In this document: piece by piece, positions 1 through 10,200 of the stretch
Layout of the letters: each line of letters begins with the position of its first letter
Numbering within the stretch: the stretch's first letter is position 1
Assembly: GCF_014279995.1 (NCBI RefSeq)
Contig: NZ_CP047935.1
Coordinates: 1,881,494-1,945,493, forward strand
DNA length: 64,000 nucleotides
Source of the DNA: Synechococcus sp. BIOS-E4-1
Lineage (GTDB): Bacteria; Cyanobacteriota; Cyanobacteriia; PCC-6307; Cyanobiaceae
Direction of reading: 5' to 3'
The notes under the pieces: model-generated
Seen by the model: only the letters and a program-made list of their open reading frames with translations
Told to the model about the DNA's origin: nothing
Database searches by the model: none
Made by a program: the position numbers and the translations under genes

Positions 1-21
1 ACAACAGTCGTGAAAGAGAAA

Positions 22-747
22 TCAGCGGGATCGCGGCTGGCCGTCAGGTACGAACACATAGCCATAACCCCAGACTGTTTGCAGGTAGCGCGGGCGGGTT
101 GGATCCGGCTCCACCAATTTGCGCACTCTTGAAACCTGAACATCCATGCTGCGGCTGTCAGTATCGCAGCCGGGTCCACGGGCCAGCTCAATCAACCGCT
201 CGCGCGAGAGAGGGCGATGAGGGTGCTGAACAAAGGACGCCAACAGGCTGAACTCGCCACTGGTAATGACAACAGGCTTGCCTTCACGGGTGAGCGTGCG
301 GGCAGCCAGATCCAGCACGTTGTCTCCAAACACCACATCGCCACCCTCAGCCAGAGGTGTGCCTGCGGGCAGGGCACTGCGCCGCCTCAACACCGCTTCA
401 ATCCGAGCTGAAAGCTCACGCGGCAGAAAAGGTTTGGCCAGGTAATCGTCAGCCCCCTGCTCCAGACCAATGATCCGGTCAACGCCCTCTGCTCGGGCCG
501 TGAGCATCACCACCGGCAGGTCATCTCCGGCATCCCTGAGACGACGCAGTGCTGTCAGCCCATCATCCCCGGGCATCATCAGGTCGAGCACGATCAGATC
601 AGGTCGCTGAAATTCCAGCCGAGCCTCAAGCTGCTTCACATCGCTGAGGCTGCGGACGTCATACCCCTGATCCAGCAGATAGGTCCCAACCATCTGACGC
701 AAATCAGGGTCATCATCGACCACCCAGATCATCGAAGTGCGGGGCAT
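22..747 (-). CDS. OmpR/PhoB-family response regulator
   Basis: A 241-residue two-component response regulator that should bind DNA when phosphorylated by a partner histidine kinase. The receiver domain (about residues 6-120) shows the acidic pocket VVDDD, the phospho-acceptor Asp55 in VLDLMMPG and the conserved Lys105 in AKPF. A winged-helix output domain follows (about 140-235), ending in TVWGYGYVF, typical of OmpR/PhoB. I chose the ATG at 747 because the receiver fold starts directly after it; the frame stays open to 846, but that extension looks non-coding. No kinase gene lies alongside in the window. It is not RpaA-like in sequence as I remember RpaA. Subfamily confidence is high; the target genes are unknown. 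Confidence 0.9.
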   Translation of the reverse strand: MPRTSMIWVVDDDPDLRQMVGTYLLDQGYDVRSLSDVKQLEARLEFQRPDLIVLDLMMPGDDGLTALRRLRDAGDDLPVVMLTARAEGVDRIIGLEQGADDYLAKPFLPRELSARIEAVLRRRSALPAGTPLAEGGDVVFGDNVLDLAARTLTREGKPVVITSGEFSLLASFVQHPHRPLSRERLIELARGPGCDTDSRSMDVQVSRVRKLVEPDPTRPRYLQTVWGYGYVFVPDGQPRSR

Positions 748-890
748 GAGTTCTGTCGATGCTTCAAGTTGCACTGATCGTATGGATCCCTTTGCCTCCT
801 GTCGCGCTGAAACGAACCTTGTCACAGCTGATCGGATCACTGTCACGACTCAGACATGTCCATGTCGCCCAATCTCCATATGCTCAACGA

Positions 891-1355
891 ATGGCGAAGT
901 GCTTGTCACAACCGGTGTTGATGGCTTTCGTGCTGTTCGGGTTGCAAAGTCTTGGCCTGTTCTCCGCTGTTCTGGCAAGCCCACGGCATGTTCAGGTCTA
1001 TGGGAAACGCATGGAGGCACTGTTCATCCGAATGGATGTCAACGGTGACGGTCGGCTGGAAACGGGAGAAGTCCGGGGTCGGCCGTATTTCGAGAGACGA
1101 CTGCAACGGCCTGATTCACGGGGCTACTTGCTGCTGAAAGATCTCAGACCCCTGAGCCCTCATCCCAGTGGTCAGCGGCTGCAGAAACGCTTCCATCAGG
1201 CCGATCGCAATGGTGATGGTCGGATCGACCGGCATGAATGCCAATCACTACCTTGGTTGAGCAGAAATTTTGTGAGTTTCGATCTCGACGCCGATGGCGG
1301 ACTAACACTTGAGGAACTGTGGACGGTGCAGCGTTCGCTCGCTCCGCGCCCATGA
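891..1355 (+). CDS. secreted EF-hand calcium-binding protein
   Basis: A 154-residue protein with an N-terminal hydrophobic signal (MAFVLFGLQSLGLFSAVLA) and three EF-hand-like loops: DVNGDGRLETGE, DRNGDGRIDRHE and the more degenerate DLDADGGLTLEE. The first two have the canonical D-x-N-G-D-G-x-[LI] calcium ligands. Export to the periplasm or outside is inferred from the signal. The frame is open from 759, but the ATG at 891 gives a clean signal peptide and leaves room for the divergent regulator. The physiological role is unknown. An unusual 16-bp tandem repeat begins at its stop codon. Confidence 0.8.
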   Translation: MAKCLSQPVLMAFVLFGLQSLGLFSAVLASPRHVQVYGKRMEALFIRMDVNGDGRLETGEVRGRPYFERRLQRPDSRGYLLLKDLRPLSPHPSGQRLQKRFHQADRNGDGRIDRHECQSLPWLSRNFVSFDLDADGGLTLEELWTVQRSLAPRP

Positions 1356-1428
1356 TGTTGTTCGCGAATGATGTTTTTGGCGACTGATGTTTTTCATGAC
1401 TGATGTTTTTCGCGACTGATGCTTGCCG
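1349..1428. repeat. 16-bp imperfect tandem repeat, about five units
   Basis: Units close to CGACTGATGTTTTTCG follow one another at 1365-1380, 1381-1396, 1397-1412 and 1413-1428, with a degenerate first unit at 1349-1364 that overlaps the EF-hand stop codon. The array lies in the short space between two convergent genes. It is too regular to be chance; it has no spacers, so it is not CRISPR. Confidence 0.8.
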
Positions 1429-1438
1429 CCAAGGATGC

Positions 1439-1849
1439 TCAACGTCTGGGCCTGGATCGACGCTGAATCACTTGACTCGGCTTGGGCCGCTCAGAGCTGA
1501 ACAACCGTGTAAAGGATTTAACCAGGCGGAACACTCCAGACACCAGAGCCAAAAGGCCTGCGAGAAGAAGCATGGCAATCAGGATGACCGCGGCCAGACC
1601 AAGCAAGGCCTCCAGCAGCTGTCCCAGGCCTCGGATCAGATCAGCAATGGCTTCGCTGACCACCACCATGGCGTCGACCTTCTCAGGCAACCAGCTCAGA
1701 AATGCGAGCAACCCTGAACCAAGGGCCAGCAATAAAACACCCTCAAGCATCTGACGGCCGACTGAAACAGCCCTCGACCGGGGGCGCTTTCTGAACACTC
1801 TCCGAGTCTTTGGCACAGCACTAAGAGGTCTCAGATTTGGGGAATTCAT
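1439..1849 (-). CDS. hypothetical membrane protein, 136 aa
   Basis: Not recognised as a named family. The N-terminus is basic (KTRRVFRKRPRSR), followed by two strongly hydrophobic segments at about residues 34-55 and 83-107, then a basic C-terminus ending in RRSRPRR. This suggests a small inner- or thylakoid-membrane protein with two spans. It stands alone, convergent with the EF-hand gene. The frame, length and composition favour a real gene; function cannot be inferred. Confidence 0.65.
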   Translation of the reverse strand: MNSPNLRPLSAVPKTRRVFRKRPRSRAVSVGRQMLEGVLLLALGSGLLAFLSWLPEKVDAMVVVSEAIADLIRGLGQLLEALLGLAAVILIAMLLLAGLLALVSGVFRLVKSFTRLFSSERPKPSQVIQRRSRPRR

Positions 1850-2030
1850 GACGCCGTCTCCTGAGCGAGGCGGGTACTCAGTGACCGGCGCTCAAAGGCG
1901 ATCAAAAAGCAGAGAGACGCTGACGGCAAGAACTCAGCGATCCAAACAACAGAACTCTTGAGGTTGGACGGACTCACTGCTATGCGAAAGCTCAGGCATT
2001 CGGGTCATTCTGAGCTGCCTGGCTCAGAGG

Positions 2031-2672
2031 TCAACGCTCTTGATCAGGTTGTGCAGGATCGCTGATCGGAGTGTCTGTTGTGACCTCGGGGACCTGAGCA
2101 GGCTTTGGAGATTGCACTTCAGGCAATGGCAGCAGAATCCCCAAGGCGCCCAACACCACAACGGCGGCACCTCCAAGCAGCGGAGCTGTCAGCCTTTGCG
2201 TCAAAGGGATCCGCTCAACAAGATCGCGGCGATGAAGTGGTTCATGCTGAATCGATGGCCAGGCAAGACAGACACGACCATCGCTTCGCAAGGCATCAAG
2301 ACAACGAACGAGATCGGCCAGTTGAGCATCATCAAGATGGATGGACAGTGGCGGAATATCCGGCTGGCCGCTGGTGAGATCAAGACGATGCTGAGACCCA
2401 TCAGGGACCAGCCTCACTGGATCGTTCAGCGCTCCTAAAGACCGAACCACACCTGAAAGACGCAGACGCACATAGGGAATCACCACCTGCATCAACGCTT
2501 CCAGATGTTCGCGTTTTCCCTCCAGCTCTGAGGCACCGACAATTTTCAAGCGCCAAGTGGAAAGAATTCCGATGGCCTGATCTGCATGACCGGCTGAAAA
2601 GTCAGGCAAGCCTTCAACTTCTAGTCGTGCAGTGGTTTGGTCGTAGCGGTAGGACTGTTTGAGCATCACCAT
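2031..2672 (-). CDS. DUF4335 family protein
   Basis: A 213-residue cyanobacterial protein of the DUF4335 type, recognised from its N-terminus (KQSYRYDQTTARLEVEGLPD), the central IVGASELEGKREHLEALM block and the single C-terminal membrane segment (about 172-187) followed by a Pro/Thr-rich tail. Its ATG at 2672 directly follows the TGA of the DUF3038 gene (2675-2673), so the two are an operon and probably translationally coupled. These families commonly sit together in cyanobacteria, which suggests a shared but unknown role, perhaps at a membrane. Confidence 0.85.
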   Translation of the reverse strand: MVMLKQSYRYDQTTARLEVEGLPDFSAGHADQAIGILSTWRLKIVGASELEGKREHLEALMQVVIPYVRLRLSGVVRSLGALNDPVRLVPDGSQHRLDLTSGQPDIPPLSIHLDDAQLADLVRCLDALRSDGRVCLAWPSIQHEPLHRRDLVERIPLTQRLTAPLLGGAAVVVLGALGILLPLPEVQSPKPAQVPEVTTDTPISDPAQPDQER

Positions 2673-3230
2673 TCAGGGGGTCGGATCAAGAAGACTGGCG
2701 CGGAGACGATCCACCCCACCGGGGCCAGCAGCAAGTGCCAGGGTCAACACCAGCTGCCGCTGCAGCGGGCCTTCGGGCGCGCTGCCGAGGAAGCGCTGAA
2801 TGGCTCCACGCCGCAGATTCATGCGCTCTTCAATCAGGTCGCGCAGACGCTGATGGACCAGCTCCCAGCGCTGGCGAGTGAGCTCCCGAGGCTCTTTGCT
2901 GGAGAGCAACTGGTGAAGCATCGGATAGAGACGGTCGGCCATCACGCAGAGGATCCTGATCAAGGCCTCTGTTTCCACAGCACTGAGTTGACCACGTCGC
3001 GTGGAACGCCTGAGCGGGTTATGGCAGCGACGTTTCCAGAGCTCAACCCGATTGGGAAAGATTGTTTCAAAGCCAAGCTGACGGGTCGCCCAGAGCATGG
3101 CCTCCCCTCCGTTCAGGTCAAGAGATTCAACAGTGAGCAGAAGCAGATCTAGGCGCTCGAGAGCACGGCGGCCAAGAACCGCTTCAGGGATCGACGGATC
3201 TGGAGCCGCCTCAGCAGTGACATCGGTCAT
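2673..3230 (-). CDS. DUF3038 family protein
   Basis: A 185-residue, mostly helical soluble protein matching DUF3038, with the characteristic [20 protein letters not shown] stretch and a long Arg/Leu-rich helical C-terminus. It is the first gene of a two-gene operon with DUF4335. Its ATG at 3230 overlaps the earliest ATG available to apt on the other strand (3229), so the divergent promoters must lie inside coding sequence or one start is further in. Function unknown. Confidence 0.85.
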   Translation of the reverse strand: MTDVTAEAAPDPSIPEAVLGRRALERLDLLLLTVESLDLNGGEAMLWATRQLGFETIFPNRVELWKRRCHNPLRRSTRRGQLSAVETEALIRILCVMADRLYPMLHQLLSSKEPRELTRQRWELVHQRLRDLIEERMNLRRGAIQRFLGSAPEGPLQRQLVLTLALAAGPGGVDRLRASLLDPTP

Positions 3231-3240
3231 GGCTGCGATG

Positions 3241-3792
3241 ATGCCAGGGTTGAGGCCTTTGCGTCACCACCCTGTGGATCTTCGTCAGTTCATTCGCGAT
3301 GTGCCGGACTTCCCAAAACCAGGAATTCTGTTCCGCGACATCTCGCCAATGCTGCGCGATCCCCATGGATGGAGCGCAGTGATGCAGCAACTTGGCGACG
3401 TCTGCGACCAACTCCAACCAGACCTGATTGTGGGCATTGAGTCCAGGGGCTTCATCGTGGGCACTCCTCTGGCAACCCAAAAAGGGATTGGCTTTGTGCC
3501 AGTCAGAAAACCTGGAAAACTTCCAGGCGATGTGACGGGTGTCGATTACACCCTTGAATATGGCTCCGATCGTCTTGAAATCCAGACCGATGCTTTGGCG
3601 GATGAATCCCGTGTCCTGCTGGTGGACGATCTGCTTGCAACAGGTGGAACGGCAGCAGCCAGTGTTGAACTGATTCAAAAGGCTGGAGGAAAGCTCGTGG
3701 GCTGCGGGTTTGTCATTGAGCTGGCAGGTCTGGCCGGACGAAGTCGATTGCCGGAGGAGCTTCCTGTCACATCACTCATCCGTTACGACTGA
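3241..3792 (+). CDS. apt: adenine phosphoribosyltransferase
   Basis: Purine salvage enzyme that makes AMP and pyrophosphate from adenine and PRPP. The N-terminal block [20 protein letters not shown] is typical of Apt, and the PRPP-binding signature [16 protein letters not shown] is complete; about 183 residues matches the family. Three in-frame ATGs (3229, 3238, 3241) are possible. I list 3241 because the family N-terminus is short and because it frees some space from the divergent DUF3038 gene, but this choice is not secure. Single-gene unit by appearance. Confidence 0.9.
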   Translation: MPGLRPLRHHPVDLRQFIRDVPDFPKPGILFRDISPMLRDPHGWSAVMQQLGDVCDQLQPDLIVGIESRGFIVGTPLATQKGIGFVPVRKPGKLPGDVTGVDYTLEYGSDRLEIQTDALADESRVLLVDDLLATGGTAAASVELIQKAGGKLVGCGFVIELAGLAGRSRLPEELPVTSLIRYD

Positions 3793-3843
3793 TTCAGAGC
3801 AAGAGGCTGGACGGTCAACCACGCAGCTCATCACCAGGGACGT

Positions 3844-4059
3844 TTAATCCTGCTGCTGTTGCCAATCCAGAACCTCCTGATATTGCGTGAGGTTCAGCAA
3901 TCCAAAACTCCAGAGAACAACAGGAAGGGGAGCCTGCTCCAGATGGGCCTGACGAATGCCGAGATTGATGGCGTTCTCACTCAATCCCAGCCGCTGCTGC
4001 AGAAAGCCAATCAACGCGCGGGAAGCCACTGGCTGTGGATCACTGCTGATGACCATCAA
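3844..4059 (-). CDS. DUF2949 family small protein
   Basis: A 71-residue protein resembling the cyanobacterial DUF2949 family: a predicted helical domain with the conserved ALIGFLQQRLGLSENAINLG and LPVVLWSFGLLNLTQYQEVL stretches. It lies 16 bases downstream of the UbiH-like gene on the same strand and could be its operon partner. Function unknown. Confidence 0.75.
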   Translation of the reverse strand: MMVISSDPQPVASRALIGFLQQRLGLSENAINLGIRQAHLEQAPLPVVLWSFGLLNLTQYQEVLDWQQQQD

Positions 4060-4075
4060 CTGCAGAGCGAGATGC

Positions 4076-5296
4076 TCATTTTGGCAGCGGTTTCAGCAAG
4101 GCGCCCGGGCCATCGGTCATCGCGGACAGACTCAGGCGTCGAATCCAGCTGACGTGCTTCAACATGAAAAGCGCGAGGCGCCTGAAAGGCATCAGCAGCG
4201 GATTGTGATTGGAAAAGAAACGAATCAGCAGGTCCGTCGCGAGCAAAACACCAGCAAGATCGAAACGACGACAACGGGAATAGCGCCGAGCCAGTGATGG
4301 AAACGCCATCTCTCCGCATCGCATCGCCTCGGTCAGGTGTAAGAGGTCACTGACATCACGCCAGCAAAGATTCAAACCCTGTCCACCCACTGGATGGCAG
4401 CGATGACCTGCTTCTCCCACCAGAAGCAAGGAATCACGGTGGAGACGCGGCGCCAGACTCAACTCCAGTGGAAACGCTCCGGGATCATCGAGCAGCTGAA
4501 CGGCGTTGAGCCCATCAGGCAGGATTTCGTTCAGGGCCGACAACAGCTCTGCGCTAGAGGACGCAGCTCGGTCTCGACATCGCTGCAGCGGTGCACTCCA
4601 GACCACCTGATAACGGTCCTGTCCAAGCGGCAGAACGGCCATAGGGCCTTCAGGACGGAACAGTTCGTAAGCACAAAGTTGATCCGCTCCCGTCAAGCGG
4701 AGCTTTGCGGTCAGGCAACCCTGTTGGTAGGCATGGGACCAGAAGGGAACCTCAGCGCAACGACGCAGCGTGGAACGCGGGCCATCCGCAGCGACGATCC
4801 ACTGGCAAGGCCCAGCGGTGGTGAGAGCCTCTTCTGCTGGCTTGGCGTCATTCAATTGCAGCACAACCTGATCTGAGGCCTCAAGCCTTTCGAGCAGAAG
4901 ATGCATCAGGGGGCGATGGTCAAGAATCCAACCAATCGCCTCCGAGCTGCGATTGCCAGGTCGCAGATCGCGAACGTTGAACCAGGCTGTGCGATGGGCG
5001 GAGCAGTCATCAAGCCGCAGAGTGCGAAAGGGCTCCAGCTGATCCAGCAAGCCAGCCCAAAGGCCAAGACCTTGCAGAAGACGCCTGGACGAGTGCGTGA
5101 TGGCGTAAGCGCGGCTGCGATTCAACAGCAACTCAGCGCTCAAGCGATCGTGAAGAACAACAGAAAAGCCCTGTTGCGCTAAACCCAGCGCCAACAGGGC
5201 TCCAGTCGGACCAGCTCCAACGATGCGGAACTGGTGATGGACTGCTTTGACAGCGGAGTCTCTGATTTGAGGATCAGCCGTCAACACATCAAACAA
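4076..5296 (-). CDS. UbiH/Coq6-type FAD-dependent hydroxylase
   Basis: An aromatic-ring flavin monooxygenase of the UbiH family, about 400 residues. The Rossmann FAD motif IVGAGPTGALLALGLAQQG is near the N-terminus; the second FAD motif appears as VGEAGHRCHPVGGQGLNLC (GD replaced by GE), and DGPRSTLRR lies between. In cyanobacteria such enzymes are linked to quinone-ring hydroxylation, but the substrate here is inferred only. The start is uncertain: TTG at 5296 follows the hli stop directly, and a GTG at 5287 is equally possible. Downstream, DUF2949 follows at 16 bases. Confidence 0.8.
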   Translation of the reverse strand: MFDVLTADPQIRDSAVKAVHHQFRIVGAGPTGALLALGLAQQGFSVVLHDRLSAELLLNRSRAYAITHSSRRLLQGLGLWAGLLDQLEPFRTLRLDDCSAHRTAWFNVRDLRPGNRSSEAIGWILDHRPLMHLLLERLEASDQVVLQLNDAKPAEEALTTAGPCQWIVAADGPRSTLRRCAEVPFWSHAYQQGCLTAKLRLTGADQLCAYELFRPEGPMAVLPLGQDRYQVVWSAPLQRCRDRAASSSAELLSALNEILPDGLNAVQLLDDPGAFPLELSLAPRLHRDSLLLVGEAGHRCHPVGGQGLNLCWRDVSDLLHLTEAMRCGEMAFPSLARRYSRCRRFDLAGVLLATDLLIRFFSNHNPLLMPFRRLALFMLKHVSWIRRLSLSAMTDGPGALLKPLPK

Positions 5297-5548
5297 TCAG
5301 CCAATGCCGAGAAGACCACGGGTGAAAGCTTCGCCACCCAGAGCGAATTCCGTGGCGAGCAATGCAACGAAACCGAGCATGGCCATGCGGCCATTCAACA
5401 TTTCTGCGCGCTCGTGGAAGCCCCAGCCGCTCTCCGTATCCACCACTTGCATGCGGGGTTCTGTTGCGAAGGCGTTGAGACGACCACCATCTTCTGTGGT
5501 CACGGTGGCGCCGCGGATAGCGGGAGCGCTGGAAGGAACCTGGGACAT
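5297..5548 (-). CDS. hli: high-light-inducible protein (Hli/Scp)
   Basis: An 83-residue single-helix relative of the LHC superfamily, with the chlorophyll-binding motif ERAEMLNGRMAMLGFVALLA in the one membrane span near the C-terminus. Family members dissipate energy and carry pigments around photosystem assembly intermediates in thylakoids under stress. ATG at 5548 is preferred over an in-frame TTG at 5554. The stop is directly followed by the possible UbiH start, so the two may be cotranscribed. A short palindrome lies just upstream (5565-5577). Confidence 0.92.
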   Translation of the reverse strand: MSQVPSSAPAIRGATVTTEDGGRLNAFATEPRMQVVDTESGWGFHERAEMLNGRMAMLGFVALLATEFALGGEAFTRGLLGIG

Positions 5549-5564
5549 GATCAACCTGACTTCT

Positions 5565-5577
5565 TTACGCAGCGTAA
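5565..5577. promoter_or_regulatory. palindrome upstream of hli (possible operator)
   Basis: TTACGC-A-GCGTAA is a perfect inverted repeat centred at 5571, about 23 bases upstream of the hli start and close to the stop of the neighbouring minus-strand gene. A further TTTTACGC half lies at about 5592-5599. A regulatory role is inference from position only; it does not match the spacing of the HLR1 (RpaB) element that I remember. Confidence 0.3.
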
Positions 5578-5584
5578 CGCATTA

Positions 5585-6238
5585 TTAAGAACTTTTACGC
5601 AAACGCAATCTGCAGAGATCCTCAAATGCCGGTCTGAGCAGAAAGGGGTATTCCCCAACCCAGAGCTTGAGTTGCGGCAGCCACACATCAGTGAGGGCGC
5701 CAACACTGGAAAAATCCTTGCGGTCACTGAGAACAATGCAGCGAACCAGCACGCCGACACGAATCGCTGAATGGGTCTTGATCATGGGAAAACTGACTCG
5801 CCCCAGGTAGCCGTCTTCATCCGCAAGCTCAAGGATCAGCCAGGTTCTGCGGTTCTCAACCAGTTCCAGCCGACCGCTGGAATCAGCTTGCTCACGCTGA
5901 TTCTCCACACGTTCCCTGGTGTAGGCCTCAATCACCTCCCCCTCGAAAAGAGCGGCCGAAGGGTATCGGCGCAATGACGCATTCCTGCGCCCAGCCTCGA
6001 GGATCGGACCCCAAAGGATGTAGAGAAGCAACACCACACCGGCAACGAGCCAGAAGGAACCCCAGCGGTTGAAGGAAAGGCTCTGACTGATCAACAGTGT
6101 GATCACACCTCCGATCCCTGAGATCAGGAGCCGCTGGAGGATCTTGCGTGGATCTCCCAGGGCAAACCTGAACTGAGTGCCGGTCGCCACTGCCGGAATC
6201 AACGTCTGCAGCTCGCCGGGACGGAGTGGAATCAGCAT
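5585..6238 (-). CDS. conserved cyanobacterial membrane protein, 217 aa
   Basis: Two membrane spans at about residues 36-54 and 60-80, followed by a large soluble domain of roughly 130 residues. The short GPILEAGRRNASLRRYPSA block after the second span is a feature I associate with a conserved cyanobacterial family often loosely labelled as a phosphate ABC permease. It has no permease architecture, so that label is not supported. It lies 6 bases after dapB on the same strand and ends 36 bases upstream of the hli start. Function unknown. Confidence 0.7.
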   Translation of the reverse strand: MLIPLRPGELQTLIPAVATGTQFRFALGDPRKILQRLLISGIGGVITLLISQSLSFNRWGSFWLVAGVVLLLYILWGPILEAGRRNASLRRYPSAALFEGEVIEAYTRERVENQREQADSSGRLELVENRRTWLILELADEDGYLGRVSFPMIKTHSAIRVGVLVRCIVLSDRKDFSSVGALTDVWLPQLKLWVGEYPFLLRPAFEDLCRLRLRKSS

Positions 6239-6244
6239 GAAAAC

Positions 6245-7096
6245 TCAGATCAGCCTCTCCAGGCCGTAAACGAGGCCTGGGAGCTGTCTCACCTTGCGGA
6301 TGCACAACAGCACACCTGGCATGTAGGCGGCGCGATCAATTGTGTCGTGGCGAAGCGTGTAGGTCTCACCAGGCGCGCCGAACATCACCTCCTGGTGAGC
6401 CACCAGTCCCGGCAGGCGCAGGGAGTGCAGACGCAGACCGCTGGGGCGTTCCCCGCCGCGACTGCCCTCGAGCGACTCATGCTCATCAACCTCTGCAGCA
6501 TTGAATGTCTTGCCGAGCTCCTCCATCAGCTCTGCGGTTTTGATGCAGGTCCCACTGGGAGCATCGGCCTTGCGGTTGTGATGCAGCTCGGTGAGCTCGG
6601 CATGGTCATAGAAACGTGCCGCTGCAGCCGCGGCCTGCTGGAGCAGCACCATGCCCACCGAAAAGTTGGGAATCACCGCGCCGCCGACGGAAGCCTTCTC
6701 AGAAAAACTCTGCAGATCCTTGAGTTGCTCGGGAGAAAGGCCTGTGGTGCCGATCACAGGATGTACGCCATATGCGATGGCTGCTCGGGTGTTCGCGTAA
6801 ACAACGGATGGATGGGTGAAATCCACCATCACTGCCCCCTGGCCGGGACCGGCATCCCGAACCGCCTGACTGGTGGCGCACAGGCAGCCCTCCAGGTCTG
6901 CTGTCACAGCCACCTCCATGGCACCGAGACCCAGCAGTTCGCCGATATCTGCTCCTTCCTTGCCCGGTGTCGTATCGACTGCCCCCACCAGATGACAGTC
7001 CGTTGAGGACTGAACGGCGCGGATGACCTCGGCACCCATGCGCCCCAGCGCTCCGGTGACCAGAACAGGGATCGACTGATTCGCAACAGCGCTCAT
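6245..7096 (-). CDS. dapB: 4-hydroxy-tetrahydrodipicolinate reductase
   Basis: NAD(P)H-dependent reductase in the diaminopimelate/lysine pathway, supplying peptidoglycan and lysine. The nucleotide-binding motif [12 protein letters not shown] is at the N-terminus, and the catalytic/substrate block [14 protein letters not shown] is present; 283 residues is normal for cyanobacterial DapB. It is divergent from chlH with about 116 bases between starts, which should hold both promoters. A membrane-protein gene follows 6 bases downstream. Confidence 0.95.
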   Translation of the reverse strand: MSAVANQSIPVLVTGALGRMGAEVIRAVQSSTDCHLVGAVDTTPGKEGADIGELLGLGAMEVAVTADLEGCLCATSQAVRDAGPGQGAVMVDFTHPSVVYANTRAAIAYGVHPVIGTTGLSPEQLKDLQSFSEKASVGGAVIPNFSVGMVLLQQAAAAAARFYDHAELTELHHNRKADAPSGTCIKTAELMEELGKTFNAAEVDEHESLEGSRGGERPSGLRLHSLRLPGLVAHQEVMFGAPGETYTLRHDTIDRAAYMPGVLLCIRKVRQLPGLVYGLERLI

Positions 7097-7212
7097 GCCA
7101 GGGGTGTCTCTCGTCTGAGCCTATGGACAGGTCGAATTGTAACACCGCAAGAAAACATGCGCGTAGAACTGCTCCTCGCCGTAAAGTTCGTTACACAGCT
7201 CAACGTGCGCCG

Positions 7213-10200
7213 ATGTTCACACAGGTCCGCTCCGCCAATCGCCGCGTGGCTCCTGTGGAGGGTCAGAACCACAAATCCGTGATGAAGGCGGTTTATGTGG
7301 TGCTTGAGCCTCAGTACCAAAGCGCACTCACCCAGGCAGCCACAGCCCTGAATGCCAGTGGTGGCGATCTGGGCATCGAGCTCAGCGGATACCTCATCGA
7401 GGAACTGCGCGACGACACCAACTACGAAGACTTCAAGCACGACGTCGCCGAAGCGGATGTCTTCGTCGCCTCGTTGATCTTCATCGAAGACCTGGCTCAG
7501 AAGGTCGTCGATGCCGTCACACCCCATCGCGACCGTCTGAAAGCCGCGGTTGTCTTCCCCTCCATGCCGGAGGTGATGCGTCTCAACAAACTCGGCAGCT
7601 TCTCAATGGCGCAGCTCGGGCAGAGCAAGAGCGCTATTGCCGGCTTCATGAAAAAGCGCAAGGAGGCGGGCGGCGCGGGCTTTCAGGACGCCATGCTCAA
7701 GCTCCTGAACACTCTGCCCACCGTTCTCAAGTATCTGCCTGTTGAGAAGGCGCAGGACGCGCGCAGCTTCATGCTCAGTTTCCAGTATTGGCTGGGGGGA
7801 ACACCAGACAATCTGCGCAACTTCCTGTTGATGCTGGCTGACAAATATGTCTTCCCTGCAGAGGAAGGCGATGAGCGTCCCGTCATGGACGTTGCCGCCC
7901 CCGAAGTCTTTCCCGACCTCGGCATCTGGCATCCACTGGCACCGTCGATGTTCGAGGACCTCAGGGAATACCTCAACTGGACCTCCAGTCGAACCGATCT
8001 CTCCGAGGCAGCTCTCAAAGGCCCGGTGATCGGTCTCGTGCTGCAGCGCAGCCACATTGTCACCGGAGATGATGCTCACTACGTGGCAACGATCCAGGAA
8101 TTGGAGTTCCGTGGTGCCCGGGTGATCCCCATTTTCTGCGGGGGCCTCGACTTCTCCAAGCCCGTCAATGCCTTCTTTTACGACCCGCTCAATCCAGAGC
8201 AACCGCTTGTTGACGGCATCGTTTCCCTCACCGGTTTTGCGCTGGTTGGCGGTCCTGCCCGCCAGGACCATCCAAAAGCAATTGAGTCACTGAAAAAACT
8301 CAATCGTCCCTATATGGTGGCTCTGCCGCTGGTGTTTCAGACGACCCAGGAATGGGAAGACAGCGACCTCGGCCTGCATCCGGTTCAGGTTGCACTGCAA
8401 ATTGCCATTCCAGAGCTGGACGGCGCGATCGAACCGATTGTCCTCTCAGGACGGGATGACGCCACCGGCAAAGCTCACACACTGCAAGATCGAGTTGACG
8501 CAATCGCTGAACGGGCGATCAGGTGGTCGTCTCTGCGCATCAAACCCCGCGTTGACAAAAAGCTAGCGATCACGGTGTTCAGCTTTCCACCCGACAAGGG
8601 AAACGTGGGCACTGCGGCCTATCTCGACGTCTTCGGCTCCATCCACCGCGTTATGGAGGAGATGAAAGCGAAGGGATACGACGTAAAGGATCTGCCTGCC
8701 ACCCCCCGGGCATTGCTTGAAGCGGTGATCAACGACGCCAATGCCATGCAGGGATCCCCGGAGCTTTCCATCGCCCACCGGATGAGCGTCGAAGAATATG
8801 AGCGTCTCACTACCTACTCGGAACGACTTGAGGAGAACTGGGGCAAACCTCCCGGCAACCTGAACAGCGATGGCCAGAACCTGCTGGTGTTCGGCAGGCA
8901 CTTCGGCAACATTTTTGTCGGCGTACAGCCCACCTTCGGCTACGAGGGTGACCCCATGCGTTTGCTTTATTCGCGAAGCGCTAGTCCTCATCATGGATTT
9001 GCCGCTTATTACACCTACCTGGAAAAAATCTGGCAGGCCGATGCAGTGCTGCATTTCGGCACCCACGGGTCACTGGAATTCATGCCCGGCAAACAGATGG
9101 GGATGAGCGAGACCTGCTACCCGGACTCCCTGATCGGCTCCCTGCCGAATCTCTACTACTACGCAGCCAACAACCCGTCGGAAGCCACCATCGCCAAGCG
9201 TCGTGGCTACGCATCGACGATCAGCTATCTCACTCCGCCCGCAGAGAATGCCGGGCTGTACAAGGGTCTCAAAGAACTTGGCGAGCTGGTCGGCTCCTAC
9301 CAACAACTTCGTGAGGGTGGTCGCGGCGTTCAGATCGTCAACACAATTGTCGAGACAGCTCGCCAATGCAACCTGGACAAGGATGTTGATCTTCCCGAAG
9401 AGGATGCCTCAACGCTTGATCTGGAAGGCCGCGATGCGCTTGTTGGCGCTGTCTATCGCCAACTCATGGAGATCGAGAGCCGCCTGCTTCCCTGCGGACT
9501 CCACACCATCGGCAAACCGCCAACAGCTGAAGAAGCCATCGCCACCCTGGTCAACATCGCCGCACTCGAACGCGATGAAGACGGACTTCGTTCCCTTCCA
9601 GGTTTATTGGCGGAATCCATTGGTCGAACAATCGAAGACGTTTACAAAGGAAATGACAACGGTGTACTCGCCGATGTCGAACTCAATCGCACCATCACCG
9701 AGACATCACGTGCAGCCACCTCGGCGATGGTCCGCTCCGTCACAGGCAGTGACGGGAGGGTCAACTTGCGCAACAACTGGTCCTGGTTCAACGATCTGCT
9801 TGCCCGCTTCGGCTTCAAGCGAACTTCCCCATGGCTGAAGGCATGTCGAAGCAAGGGATTCAACGAGGTTGACCCCACAGAGCTCGACAGGCTGTTCGGA
9901 TATCTGCGTTTCTGCCTCGAACAGGTCTGTGCCGACATGGAGATGGAAAGTCTCCTTAAAGCTCTTGATGGCGAGTACATCCTCCCCGGGCCTGGCGGTG
10001 ATCCGATCCGCAATCCCGGAGTGCTGCCCAGTGGCAAGAACATCCACGCCCTTGATCCTCAGGCGATACCAACCCGGGCGGCTGTAGCCGCCGCCAAAGG
10101 GGTCGTTGACAAGTTGATCGAGCGCCAACGCGAAGAGCAGGGAACCTGGCCCGAAACCATCGCCTGCGTTCTCTGGGGCACGGACAACATCAAGACCTAC

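Noticed and set aside
1349-1428. Possible CRISPR array
   Set aside because: Units are contiguous with no unique spacers, and no cas gene is in the window.
5585-6238. Phosphate ABC transporter permease
   Set aside because: This label is sometimes attached to the family, but two spans and a large soluble domain do not form a permease.
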